From: Congeria kusceri
Taxonomy: Eukaryota > Mollusca > Bivalvia > Myida > Dreissenidae
Assembly (NCBI GenBank): GCA_027627225.1
Contig: CM051034.1
Location: 42,996,048-43,060,047 of the forward strand
Length of the DNA stretch: 64,000 nt
Direction: 5' to 3'
The translations under genes were made by a program, and so were the position numbers. Positions 34,376 through 45,585 of this stretch are shown in pieces (positions within the stretch are counted from its first letter, which is position 1; the number at the start of each line of letters is the position of its first letter). The notes under the pieces were generated by a model. The model did no database searches and had not been told where the DNA came from. It saw only the letters and a list, made by a program, of their open reading frames with translations.

Positions 34376-37300
34376 ATGAATCACAAACATTCAGGTCAAG
34401 TTGGTTTATCTCCAACTAGTGATGACAAAGCAGCACTGTCAGATGATTCACAGGAGGCAGTAAAGAAAGATGCAAGGATCTTGTGCAAAATCTGTAAAAA
34501 GCTTTTTAAAAACATTGGAACATTCAAAATTCACTGTGAAAAACATTTTGGTAGAAAATACTTCTGCTCACAGTGTGAGAAGAGTTTTAGTTCCTTGTTT
34601 GCCGTAAAATCTCATGAAAAACTACACGATGATAAGGGGTCCCGCCCCTGGCAGTGTGACAGATGTCCTGTGACCTATAAAACAAAACAGCATCTGAAGA
34701 GACACATCGTTGTACACTCAGGTAAGGTATCACATTGTCTTTAAATAAATGTATGGTCCCGCAACAGTTACAACAACTACAAACTGTTGAAACATTATTT
34801 TCAAGTGTAGATCCTATGAAATCTTACAACAGTTTTGTTGGCCCATAAAAAAGATTCAATCGAATTTTAAGTTAAAAAATTGGTGTTTGCACCTGGCATA
34901 GGGATGGCTTATTGCGCGGTCAATTGATTATTTGCGCAAGATCAGCAATAATATCCTTACTGGTTATTTTGCTTGTCTGTACAAAAAAAATGTTTGAAAA
35001 CCTTTCACTTTATAAAGTGTTTAATACTTCTTAAAAATATGTTTGCTGCAGTTTATATGTTGTTCATTACTTAATGATACTTAGCTTTGTTTGTGTTCTT
35101 TTCAATCTAAATTATCATCAGTAATTTTAAGTAAACATAAGTAAGTAGTAAACTGTATATTTTTGACAATTTGGATTTTTAAAAACAGAATTTCATCTGA
35201 CATGATTGTCAATAGTTGTTTTGATAGTTTGATTGGGTATATAAATTCTGTATTGTTATATGAGAGGAGACAAATACAAACTGAAAGATAGAGAAATTGT
35301 GCTTTACTCTGCCTAAATAAAACTACAAGAAATATGGTATTTTAGTAAGGTATGAAGTGATACAACAAAAAATGTCATTTTGAATACCAATATATACAAA
35401 AAAAATTGATCATTGTTTACCTTGTTTTATTGAAGAATTTAGTAATGTAATTATTTCATGGCATATAATTTAATTTTATTTTATTGTTGATGCAAAATTC
35501 CTGTACAATCTTACAGGTGCTCGTGACTTTGTGTGTCACCACTGTGGAAAGGAATTCCAGCTACAGCAGTCACTGCAGAAACACATCAAAGCTGTTCACA
35601 CTGAACTGAAATCACTGTACACTTGCGATGTCTGCGGCCACAATTACAAAACAAAGTCTTCATTAAACACACATCTGAAAATCCATAGGAACCAACGAGA
35701 CTTCAAGTGTGATCTTTGTTTTAGGTCCTTTGTACAGAAAAAACCCTACTTGTACCATTTGGAGAAACATAAAGAGGATAGTGTTGCAAAACGAAAGGCT
35801 TTGTTCGTAAAACCCAGTGAGTTCTGTCATTTGTGTCCAAAGACTTTTGCAAATACCACAGGTCTGAGGCGTCATTTGCGAAAACATGAACTGGGCTTGC
35901 TGAAAAAATGTCAGAAATATCAGGCACCGAAGAATTTGTCAGCGACATCCCATGTTAGTGAAGATAAAACTGAAGACTTAAACACAACAGGGCCTCCACC
36001 ATCCAACACACCTGATATTAAAGCTTTGTATGATAATAAAACTTCAGTGAAAGTTACTTACACTGATGCTGTCAGCTGGAAACATTGTTATGAGAAAGTT
36101 AGTGTCTGTTCAAATGATATGCAAGCAGTTCATGATATTGATGGAAGAAATGGAATTATTGAAGAATCAAAAGTACCTAAAGCAGGTGTTAGAAACATTA
36201 GTGGATTACAAGGCAATTATTATAATCAGCATCTAAACATTCAGTCAAATAAATCAGTAAAGTATTCTAATCAAAATATGAAAGGCAAAATCATGCACAA
36301 AGTCTGTGTTTATGACAAGGAAACAAAATGTGAATCAGAAGGCTTTTCAAATGCAACCAATGACATGTCATATAGTGCAAGTGAATCAGGAGACCTCACA
36401 GATGAAATAGTAGCTGTGAATCCTGAAAGTTTAAATGACAAGGTTGCCAACAACAATTTTCCTATATGTCCAAGTGAAAACAAGCCAAATCCTGGAAGAA
36501 GACAGCGAATTTACAAACCAAAGAATGTAAATTTTGTGTCTGAAAGAGTGGAAAGTGTACCTAAAATGGCAAATAAGACTGAAGACACTGATCGTAACAA
36601 ACTGTTTAATTTGAAAACCAGAAGAAAACCACCATTTGTGAAAAGTAAAGAAGTCTGTCCAGGTAAAAGAACAAGAAAATGTACTGTAACTAATAGATAT
36701 AAATGTCTGGGTCAGTCTAATGGTGTGCATTTCAGATGCCCTTTGTGTGGTGTGACACTTCAGCGCAGTGCTTTTGTAAAGCATTTTAGATCTCATAATA
36801 GTTTGTTGCCTATTCATTGTAAGGAATGCCCAGAGACTCTGAATTCTATGATCAGATTTCTTCAGCATATGCAGCTTTATCATCATCAAAAACATGGAAA
36901 AGTCGAAAACAAAATAAAAGACAATATTGATAGTCGTAAGTCTCTACATACTGTGATCAAGTCTTCGGACTGCACCATTCAAACAAACAGCCTGGCTTCC
37001 AGCGATTCCCATGGCTCAAGTGATGTTGATAACAATTTTACAGGAGAAATTACCAGTGACAAAGTTGATGGTGCACGGAAACAGCTGAAGTCTTACCAAC
37101 AGCATTCCAGCAAATCAAAGTGTCAGTTATGTGGAGATATTTTGAAGAGTAGGCCAGCCTTGATGAAACATTTGCAGGAAGTTCACAATGAAAGGAAGTC
37201 ATTACAATGCAAACACTGTGATAAAAGCTTTGTGAGCATTTCTGGATACAACAAACATAAGAAAAAACATATCCCAGGATCTTCCGAAGAAATAATGCTC

Positions 37301-37927
37301 TACATGTTCAAATGTAACATTTGCAGTAAAAGCTACACAACAAATGATCGTCTCAAAACGCACATGCTAGCGCACACTGAATCAAAACCTTTTCAGTGTA
37401 GCGCATGTGGCAACACTTTTTCTCAGCGAACTCACTTGTTACGCCATGAACGTGTTCTTCACCAGAAGGTAAAAAACGTGCCCTGTCCGGTGTGTGGGAA
37501 AATGTTTGCCGACAAATGGCGGATCAAGAGCCATATGAGGAGCCATACGGGGGAACGGCCTTACACATGTGAGCAATGTGGGAAAAGTTTTCGATCAAGT
37601 TCAGCTTTACAAACGCACATAAAGACGAGACATCAGAACCGAAGATTTAAGTGTACTAGCTGCTCTGCGTATTTTACTGCGAAAAAATCAATGCTTCTTC
37701 ATTTGAGGAGACATGATGTGAACAACAAAGTGGAGTTAAATGCTTCTGATTATGGCCCACAGTTCATTGAAAATGCTCAGGCATGCGGTATGAATACACA
37801 GAAACCAGTCAAATGTTCATTCTGTGACAAAACATTCACCAGTCAAAAGGGACTAAAAATGCATCAAAAGAACTTGTGCGACAGTAGCAGTAGTAGTAGA
37901 AGGAAAACTGTGTATACTGAACTTTGA
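34376..37927 (+). CDS. C2H2 zinc-finger protein, 17 fingers, 918 aa
   Basis: Two coding exons, 34376-34721 and 35517-37927, joined across a 795-bp GT-AG intron (TCAG|GTAAGG, CTTACAG|GTGCTC) in phase, giving 918 residues. The ATG at 34376 is preceded by an in-frame TGA at 34370, which fixes the start within this exon. Fingers lie at about residues 37-57, 64-84 and 94-114 (exon 1), four at 122-236, two at 521-571 and eight at about 650-905. Long polar linkers fill 237-520 and 572-648. The linker SHTGERPY occurs between two late fingers, typical of DNA-binding arrays. The last finger ends in cysteine (HQKNLC), a C2HC variant. It is probably a nuclear DNA-binding regulator; no KRAB, BTB or ZAD domain is visible and no orthologue can be named. 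Confidence 0.92.
34722..35516 (+). other. intron of the zinc-finger gene
   Basis: A 795-bp AT-rich intron with a GTAAGG donor at 34722 and a TTACAG acceptor ending at 35516. It interrupts the codon between fingers 3 and 4. Nothing else is recognised in it. Confidence 0.85.
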
Positions 37928-38880
37928 TACAATATTTGTTTATACAGCAATATGTTTAATATTGTGCAATGTTTTAGTTGGTACACTTGTTTGAAGAATC
38001 TGCTTAGGATGAACAAATGAAAAAACTGTCCCAATCATACATTTAATTTCTAAGGTGTGGAAATCTATTGTAGTTAGTATCAATAAGTACGTAATTATTT
38101 GTGCAATGTCAACAACTGCCATCAGTGCAGCAAACATTATGTGTATTTAGATTTATTTGCTGTGTACTGAAAACAAAAATATTCTCATCTTATAAATACT
38201 AATTTAATGATTATGTTACCAGTAATAGTTAATTTATTTCATTAAATGTGATTTCTTATCGGTAATGAATTATTTAATAGAATGTTGTTATCCTAAATTA
38301 AAATGTCAAACCTCTACTCATGAGGGAAAATAGTAATTACTGTTAGAACTCTCTCTTGCAATTGCATGTTTTGCACAAACTGTTGATGTTCAGTTTCTCA
38401 TTGCTGATTGTACATTATACTCCAGTAATAGACGCGGTTTACATGTTGTGTTACGATCCTGAATTCTGTGTTATACTCCAGTATTAGACGCGGTTTACAT
38501 GTTGTGTTACGATCCTGAATTCGGTGTTATACTCCAGTAATAGACGCGGTTTACATATTGTGTTACGATCCTGAATTGTGTGTCGAGAAAATGAACACTG
38601 CACACATTTTAGTGTCAAACTATGCATATCTGTCTGTCGTGAAGTTATTAACCAATACTGAATACTTTAACTATTTTCATTTTCTGAAATAGTGTTGTAC
38701 CCTTACATGCTTATGGCAAGGGTTATCGTTGTCCAGATTACTTGTTTTTTTGAAGGAAATTCCTTTCTTCATTTTAATAGTAAATGATGTGTTTGTTTAT
38801 GTGTTTTTGCTTCTTTATTGTTCTTATTGCAATGTGTTTTGCTGCACATCTGTCAAATGAAACTGTTTAGAGTGTCATGG
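37928..38880 (+). other. 3' flank of the zinc-finger gene
   Basis: Follows the TGA at 37925-37927. ATTAAA at 38241-38246 and again near 38296 could be poly(A) signals. A three-copy 56-bp tandem repeat lies at 38415-38582. No other gene seen. Confidence 0.45.
38415..38582. repeat. three-copy 56-bp tandem repeat
   Basis: The unit starts at 38415, 38471 and 38527: TTATACTCCAGTAATAGACG, then CGGTTTACATGTTGTGTTAC and GATCCTGAATT. Copies differ at only a few bases. Confidence 0.92.
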
Positions 38881-39300
38881 GTACCAATGTTATGCTCCTA
38901 TCAAGATTTTCCCCCCAGTGGGGAGCAATGGGCTGACCCAGGGGAATTTGACTAATTTTATTTTGGGGGTCTAATTCCCCACCCTAGAGCCAAGCTCTTT
39001 GTCTTAATCCTTTCAGTGGGAGATGCTATAGGGGTATCAAATGGCCCGGGGGCCAATATTACTGGGATCGAAAATCCTAACAAAGTATATTTCCCCGGAA
39101 TCATCAGCGTGTCAAATTCCCGCCTGTCAGGAATCGCTTTCAGTCTAAAGTCCCGTATATGCCCGCTGTCTCCCCCTTGAGGGAAATATTGATAGGTGCA
39201 TTTTGGGGACCATACACAAGATGCAACAAATTTGTGGATTTGACTCATAGGATGTCAACAGTTGAACAAGTCTTTAGAAAACAATTTCAAATATTTTTAC
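38881..39300. other. intergenic stretch, possible old element
   Basis: Locally GC-richer sequence with several C or G runs (TTTTCCCCCCAGTGGGGAGC, TATTTTGGGGGTCTAATTCC). Both strands are open for about 100 codons in places, but the peptides resemble nothing I recognise. Possibly a decayed repeat. Confidence 0.3.
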
Positions 39301-39700
39301 AATATTTGCTATATAGCCTTCTCCTTCTAACACTGCCAAAGTAGCTTACACTGCTAAAATAACTTGTGCTTCTACTTCTACAATAGATTACAGTGCTAGA
39401 ATAGCATACGCTTCTTCTAAAATAGCAAACTTTCTAGAATAGCTCACCCTTCTACTTCCAAAATAGCTTACTCTGCCAAAGTAGCTTACACGTCAAAAAT
39501 AGCTTTCATAACCAAAATAACATACATTTCTATTTCCAAAATACTAGTAGCTTGCACTGCTAGAATAGTATACGCTTCTACTGCAAGAATAGCTTACAAT
39601 GCTAGAATAGCTTACACTGCCAAAATATCTTTCACTGCTTGAATATCTTATTTTTCTTCTAATATAACTTACATTAAAATACAATTCTGCTTAAAGGGAC
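39300..39700. repeat. degenerate short repeat (AATAGCTTACACTGCTA)
   Basis: Many imperfect copies of a roughly 18-25-bp motif of the form AATAGCTTACACTGCYARAA. The same motif reappears at 40500-40655, 42058-42120 and 43746-43910, on both sides of the larger elements. This suggests one former array that the larger elements broke up by insertion. Confidence 0.75.
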
Positions 39701-39944
39701 TATGTCATCGAAAAGGGCCTCAACGGGGCAATTTCTTAGACAAATCTGAAAGTAAGATATTAATGCAGGCATGTAATAACAGTTAAAACAGGGTGTACTA
39801 TATATAATGGGAAAAGAGTGTACGCATTCTGTGATAAAAATCAATTTCTAATATGGGTGTATTTGTTTGGCCCTTTTCCTGTTTACATTTGGTGTCAGAA
39901 TTTTTAGGATTTTGTGTAACCATAGTTAACACTTGACTCCTTAC

Positions 39945-40036
39945 CCAGCCTGATAGCGCAGTTGGATTAAGTGCTGTCTGCTGTCATTTCTTCGAATGGC
40001 TCCTAAGTCACGAGTTTGATACCCGCTTGGGGTTTT
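39945..40036 (+). repeat. degenerate tRNA-like sequence
   Basis: GCCTGATAGCGCAGTTGGAT resembles an A-box region, and CACGAGTTTGATACCCGC resembles a T-arm and B box. About 40 bases between them would form a long variable region, as in a serine-type tRNA. The B box departs from consensus and I cannot close a proper acceptor stem. A tRNA-derived repeat remnant is more likely than a working tRNA. Confidence 0.4.
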
Positions 40037-40096
40037 ATTTTTTCAGACTTTTGCTTATTTGTTTTTATCAAATATCTTATTGTGTATTATATATGT

Positions 40097-40360
40097 GGCG
40101 CGTCGTGAGAAAACCGGTCTTAATGCATGTGCGTAAAGTGTCGTCCCTGATTAGCCTGTGCAGTCCGCACAGGCTAATCCAGGACGGCACTTTCCGCCTA
40201 CAGTGAATTTATGTTTAGAAGAGACTTCCTTTAAACAGAAAATACCATAAAAGCGAAAAGTGCCGTCCCGGATTAGCCTGTGCGGACTGCACAGGCTAAT
40301 CCGGGACGACACTTTACTCACATGCATTAAGGCCGGTTTTGCCACGACGCGCCTCATATA
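40097..40360. mobile_element. hairpin MITE, copy 3 (long form, best preserved)
   Basis: Ends GGCGCGTCGTGAGAAAACCG and CGGTTTTGCCACGACGCGCC are inverted repeats. Inside are two palindromes around CAGTCCGCACAGG and GCGGACTGCACAGG, separated by a spacer with TTTAGAAGAGACTTCCTTTA. This is the most complete of the four related copies. It has no coding capacity. Confidence 0.88.
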
Positions 40361-40410
40361 TGTTTTTTTTTCATGCAAATATCTTAGTAAAGTGCATTTC
40401 AATCAAATAA

Positions 40411-40475
40411 TATAATTTGTAGTGCAATAGCCAATTTGTAGTGCAATAGCCAATTTGTAGTGCAATAGCCAATTT
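40411..40475. repeat. three-copy 19-bp tandem repeat
   Basis: The unit AATTTGTAGTGCAATAGCC repeats three times without change, just right of MITE copy 3. Confidence 0.9.
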
Positions 40476-40656
40476 TTTGATGACATAGTGCCTTAAAAAT
40501 TAGTTTTCACTACTAGAATGGCATACACTTTTAGTAGTAAAATAGCTTACTTTGCTAGAATAACGTACACTTACTTATAAAATAGCTCACACAGCTAGAA
40601 TAGCATATGTTCACTTCTAAAATAGTTTACACTGCCAAAATAGCCTACAATGCTAA

Positions 40657-42055
40657 ACAAGAGGGCCAAGATGGCCCAACGTGCTCACCTGAACTGGTAC
40701 TGATGAAGACCATACTGTTGTGACAGGTTTGAAAATTATGGTGTCTGAACATTACACAAAGGGGGATAGGATCAATTTTGATTTAAAACATCGGTTAGTG
40801 CAATGGGCTAACTAAAGTACGATTTGGATAGTGGATGTGCGTTTTTTTTGCTAATGGTTCTCAAATCATTTTTCTCGATATTCTTACCTGACCCTTTTTC
40901 ATTAAGTCAGTGACAATTCTGGAAAATGCAGAAACAGTAGATTTTGATGTCTTTTTCACACACAGTTTTGGAGATCTAGTTGCAATGCGATAATTGCGAT
41001 GGCTGTGCTACAAGGTCAAACTTTGCTTTTTCTTTGATAATTTTCTGTCCAAGGATGATAAATGATGTTAATGCAGGCTCTGAAGCCATCTGATCAATGT
41101 TGCATGTTCAAATAACTGCATGCAAGGTTTGCAACTGTTGGAAATAATATTTTGTCAATCAATTTTTATGGTCATATGCAAACTGTGTAAGTTTGGTCAA
41201 CATTGAATAAAAAATCATGTGTGCAAGCCAATCATTGATAACTTGTTGATGTTTTTTTCCAAACACAAGGGGCAATAACTCCCGTGTTTTTGGCCCAATC
41301 ATGCTTATATTCGACTTCACCTGTAGTCTTACATTTATAGACAAACTGTGCAAGATTGGTGAAGACTGGGTGAAAAATGAAGTCTCTATCCTAAAAAATG
41401 TCAATTTTTGTATATATTTTTTTCACAAAGGGCAATAAATCTGGTGTTTCTGGCCCGATTTTGCTTATAAACGACTTCACCTTTAATCTTATGGTCATAG
41501 ACAAACTGTGCAAGATTGGTGAAGATTGGATGAAAAATGAAATCTATCCTGAATAATGTTCATTTTTGCATATTTTTTCACAAAGGGCAATAACTCCGGT
41601 GTTTCTGGTCCGATTTTGCTTATATTCGAGATTGGTGAAGACTGGATGAAAAATGAATTTTCTATCCTGAATAATGTCCATTTTTTTACATTTTTTTAAT
41701 AAACAAAGGGCAATAACACTGGTGTTTGAAACACGATCTGGCCCATGTTTGGCGTCTGCTGAGATCTGATGGTCATACACAAACTGTGAAAGTTTGGTTA
41801 AGATTGGATTGAAAATAAAGTCTAAGTTGGAAAAAGGCATTTTTGCACTTTTTTTTGCATGAAAAAGGGGCAATAACTCTAGTGTTACTGGTGTGATCTG
41901 ACCCAACAACAACACCATCCGAGATTGAATAAAAAATGTAGCCTTTATCGCGACAATGGTCCAAATTGTTGACGGCATACGGACGATGGACGACAGCCGA
42001 GAGCTTCCCTATACCAATAGCTCACTGAGCACTATATGCTCAGGTGAGCTAAAAA
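40657..42055 (+). repeat. 1.4-kb repeat element, ACAAGAGGGCC...GTGAGCTAAAAA
   Basis: Starts ACAAGAGGGCCAAGATGGCC with GCTCACCTGA at 40683-40692. Ends TCAGGTGAGC at 42040-42049 followed by TAAAAA. The left and right decamers are exact reverse complements. The interior has about five copies of a ~120-150-bp unit (GGGCAATAACTCCGGTGTTT, CTGGCCCGATTTTGCTTATA, CAAACTGTGCAAGATTGGTG). The right side has ACGGACGATGGACGAC. No protein coding. Confidence 0.8.
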
Positions 42056-42125
42056 CTTGCGCTTTTACTTCTAAAATAGCCTACACTGCCAAAATATCTA
42101 AAAATAGCATACACTTCGACTTTAA

Positions 42126-42867
42126 CAAGAGCTGTCAGAGGACAGCGCGCTCGACTATTCGAAGTATTTTATTTGGTACATATTTTGAAAAGTGCAAGGG
42201 GCATAAATTTGTTGAAATACAAAGCTGAGTTATGGCAATTATTTCATCAATTAATTCCAAGTTTCATGTGAAATCTATGTGAAAAGTGGGCATACGTGGA
42301 CTGTGGCACGTAATGCCATAGTTGATGACAAAGATATATCAAGTTTCAATTAATAACCTATCATTTTTTGACGTTATACAACTTTTGAATATAAACTTAA
42401 ACAAGGAAATCTATGTAAAAAAGGGGCATAACTCTGTCAAAGTACAAAACAGAGTTATGGGGAATGTTGCACTTCATGTTGATAACAAATACATAAAAAA
42501 TTTCAAGGGAATAACTTGTGTAGTTTTGAAAGTATACTGCTTTTGAATATAAACTTCAACCAGAAAATCTATGTGAAAAAGGGGCATAACTCTGTGAAAA
42601 TACAGCATGATTTATGGGGAATGTTGCAATTGATTTTGGCGTTGATGACAAAGGTACATTCCAAGTTTCAAGTGAATATCTCGTGTAGTTTTCAAGTTAT
42701 AAGACTTGAATATAAACTTTAACCAGAAAATCTATGTATTCCAAGTTTCAAGTAAATAACTTATGTACATGTAGTTTTGAGGTTACAAGACTTTTGAATA
42801 TAAATTTTAACTAAGATCAGACACCTGGGTGAGTAGGAAACCTCACCTATTCTTCGAATAGTCAAGC
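42126..42867 (+). repeat. GAGCTGTC-family repeat element, copy A
   Basis: Starts ACAAGAGCTGTCAGAGGACAG. GCTCGACTATTCGAA at 42149-42163 pairs with TTCGAATAGTCAAGC at 42853-42867 (one mismatch). The interior holds repeated units with AAAAGGGGCATAACTCTGTC, TTATGGGGAATGTTGC and CCAAGTTTCAAGTGAATA. Copy B begins two to three bases after its end. Confidence 0.82.
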
Positions 42868-42869
42868 TA

Positions 42870-43744
42870 ACAAGAACTGTCAGAGGAAAGCGCGCTCGAC
42901 TATTCGAAGTATTTCAGTTGGTACATGCATGTATTTTGGATAGTGGAAGGGACATAAATTTGTTCAAATACAAAACTTTTAAGTGAAGCCTTTTATAGCT
43001 TATACATTTTTGGAACAAAATTTAAACAACAAAATCTATGTAAAAAGTGTGCATAACTCTGTCAAAATACAAAACAGAGTTATGGGTAATGTTGCCCCTG
43101 ATACTGGAGTTGATGACAAAAGGTTAGTTCCAAGTTTCAAGTGAATAACTTACCTAGTTTTGAAGTTACAAAACTTTTGAATATAAACTTTAACCAAAAA
43201 ATCTATGTGAAAAAGGGGCATAACTCTGTCAAAATACAAAACAGAGTTATGGGGAATGTTGCCCCTGACACTGGAGTTGATGACAAAGGTTAGTTCCAAG
43301 TTTCAAGTGAATGACTTATGTAGTTTTGAAGTTACAAAACTTTTGAATATAACTTTAACCAGAAAATCTAAGTGAAAAAGGTGCATAACTATGTCAAATT
43401 ACAAAACAGAGTGATGGAGAATGTTGTCCCTGATACTGGAGTTGATGACAAAGTTAGTTTCAAGTGAATAACTTAAGTAGCTTTGAAGTTACAAAACTTT
43501 TTAATATTAACTTCAACCCGAAAATCGAAGTGAAAAAGGGGCATAACTCTGTCAAAATACAAAACAGAGTTATGGGGAATGTTGCCCCTGATACTGGAGT
43601 TGATGACAAAGGTATATTCCAAGTTTCAAGTGAATAACTTTTGTAGTTTTGAAGTTACAAGACTTTTGAATAAAAACTTGAACCAATTCAGACGCAGACG
43701 CCGGGGGTAGTTGGATAGCTCACCTATTCTTCGAATAGTCGAGC
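42870..43744 (+). repeat. GAGCTGTC-family repeat element, copy B
   Basis: Head-to-tail neighbour of copy A. GCTCGACTATTCGAA at 42894-42908 and TTCGAATAGTCGAGC at 43730-43744 are exact reverse complements. The interior has about five units of ~150 bp with ATGGGGAATGTTGCCCCTGA, CTGGAGTTGATGACAAAGG and AACTTTTGAATATAAACTTT. Confidence 0.85.
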
Positions 43745-44237
43745 AAAAAATGGCTTACACTACCAGAATAGCTTACATGGCTAAAATAGCATACACTTCT
43801 ACTTCTAAATAGCTTAAATTGCTAGAATAGCATACACTTGTACTTCTAAAATTGATTCCCCTGCCAAAATAGCTTATACCGTCTATATACATTTAGCTTA
43901 CGCTTCTATTAGGGGTGACATACTGGTAAACTGGTTTATTGCGGTATTAGATATAGGGAATATTTGTTGGTTTCAGTGTAAGATCATATTTTATTTCATG
44001 AGCGGTCATAGAAAACATATTTTCACAAGTTGTGGAATATCATGATACGGATTTCTAATACACAAAATTAATGTATCCCGACACACCTACTAAAAATACT
44101 ATTTTCTTGAGATTTAAAAACATAGCAAACAAAAGTAGGTGTTCAACATTTTATTCTGATAATCGGAGTGAATTTAACAATTATGTTAACAATTCTTTTT
44201 ATATTTCTTAAAGGAGCTCAAAAATAGGTATCAAACA

Positions 44238-44765
44238 AACTAGAATTGTCACGAGTGACGGATATACCCCCACAATATGGCCTTGTCACAAAACTATGGC
44301 ATCCATTCGAAAGAAATGGAAAGAGAGTTTGTGAATGGTCAACAGTGTATTTGGAAAAATTTAATTTCAATAGAAGCCATAACTCTGTCAACATTTAGTA
44401 GTTTGTAACCAAAGTTGAACTTGATCTGTATTTTATGATATTACACCTTTGTACCAAAAATAAGTTAAATATGTGAAGCCTTTCACGAGTTATTGTCCAT
44501 GTTTTTCTGGAATTTAAGTCAAAAAAGGAGGGAATAACTGTTTCAAAATTTAGTGGTTTGTAGCCAAATAACTCTTTCAAAATTTAGTGGTTTGTAACCA
44601 ACATCGAACTTGACCTGTATTCTATGATGTTACACATGTGTACCAACAATTATTTGAATATGTCAAGCCTTTCTTGAGTTATCATCTGGAAACCAAAAAC
44701 CAACAGACAGACAGACAGACCGACAAGCTCACTCCTATAAACCCCCGTTTGTGGGGGTATAATAA
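44238..44765 (+). repeat. repeat element with TATACCCCCAC / GTGGGGGTATA ends
   Basis: TATACCCCCAC at 44263-44273 and its exact complement GTGGGGGTATA at 44751-44761 bound a non-coding unit with CATAACTCTGTCAACATTTA, GTTGAACTTGATCTGTATTT and a right-side CAGACAGACAGACCGAC. It is closely related to the element at 11410-13330 but without the ~140-bp array. Confidence 0.82.
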
Positions 44766-45029
44766 ACTGTTTTATCGCATGCTATACCTTGTTTCCCAAG
44801 TAATGCAACCATTACGAATATTTCTATCTGACACATGTGTAAGATAACATTTTGAGCGTTTTCATTGGCTATGTATTCTTTGACTGCTCAATCGCACGTT
44901 ATTTTGGTGAAATGACGTCGTAAAAATGAAATGACGTCAAGTCAGTACACAACTTCGATAATTTACCAACTTATTTTGGTAGAATTAGAAGGATTTTATT
45001 TCATTTAAAAGCATGTGATAAAAAAGATC

Positions 45030-45215
45030 TGATACTCGTTATCATTTCATACCATATTTTATTAAACTCTGATACTCGTTGTCATTTCATACCATATTTT
45101 ATTAAACTTGTCCAGGAAATTCGTTAGTAAGCTCGCCATTCTTGCTTATTAACAAAATTCCTGAACTCGTTTAATAAATTTTGGTATGAAATGACAACTC
45201 GTGTCAGATCCTATA
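45030..45215. mobile_element. foldback element with duplicated left arm
   Basis: The left side has two direct copies of GATACTCGTTRTCATTTCAT plus ACCATATTTTATTAAAC. The right side has TTTAATAAATTTTGGTATGA plus AATGACAACTCGTGTCAGATC, the inverted complement. The middle, TTCGTTAGTAAGCTCGCC, is partly self-complementary. A small MITE-like foldback sequence with a duplicated arm. Confidence 0.75.
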
Positions 45216-45336
45216 TATACGTTAGCAGTAGACACAAGAATCAAGGACAGGAACATCAGAATTATAACACCAGTCCAATATTGTCAGTATTTTTACTGGT
45301 GATTGCTGAATTGTAGTAGATTTGGAGATATTGTTT

Positions 45337-45342
45337 TTATTT
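45337..45342 (-). promoter_or_regulatory. candidate poly(A) signal of SRP72
   Basis: TTTATT on the plus strand reads AATAAA on the minus strand, about 245 nt beyond the SRP72 stop codon. I saw no AATAAA or ATTAAA closer to the stop. Placement is by motif and distance only. Confidence 0.4.
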
Positions 45343-45585
45343 TTTAACTTTGTTTATATTTGAGAATATTTTAACATCTTTTGTCATTTTTATGAACACA
45401 TTATTTTACATCTTACCACTAACAATATTTCTGTTAATTTCTTACTAAAGAAAAACAGATGATAGTTTCTTCCAATTTCTTCAAAACAAAACAGTAAAAA
45501 AATCATAAATGTAATGTTTACAGAAACAATGAACAATGTCGATTGCTGGGGTGTTTTTTGACAACAAGTCAGTGAATTTCAGTGA

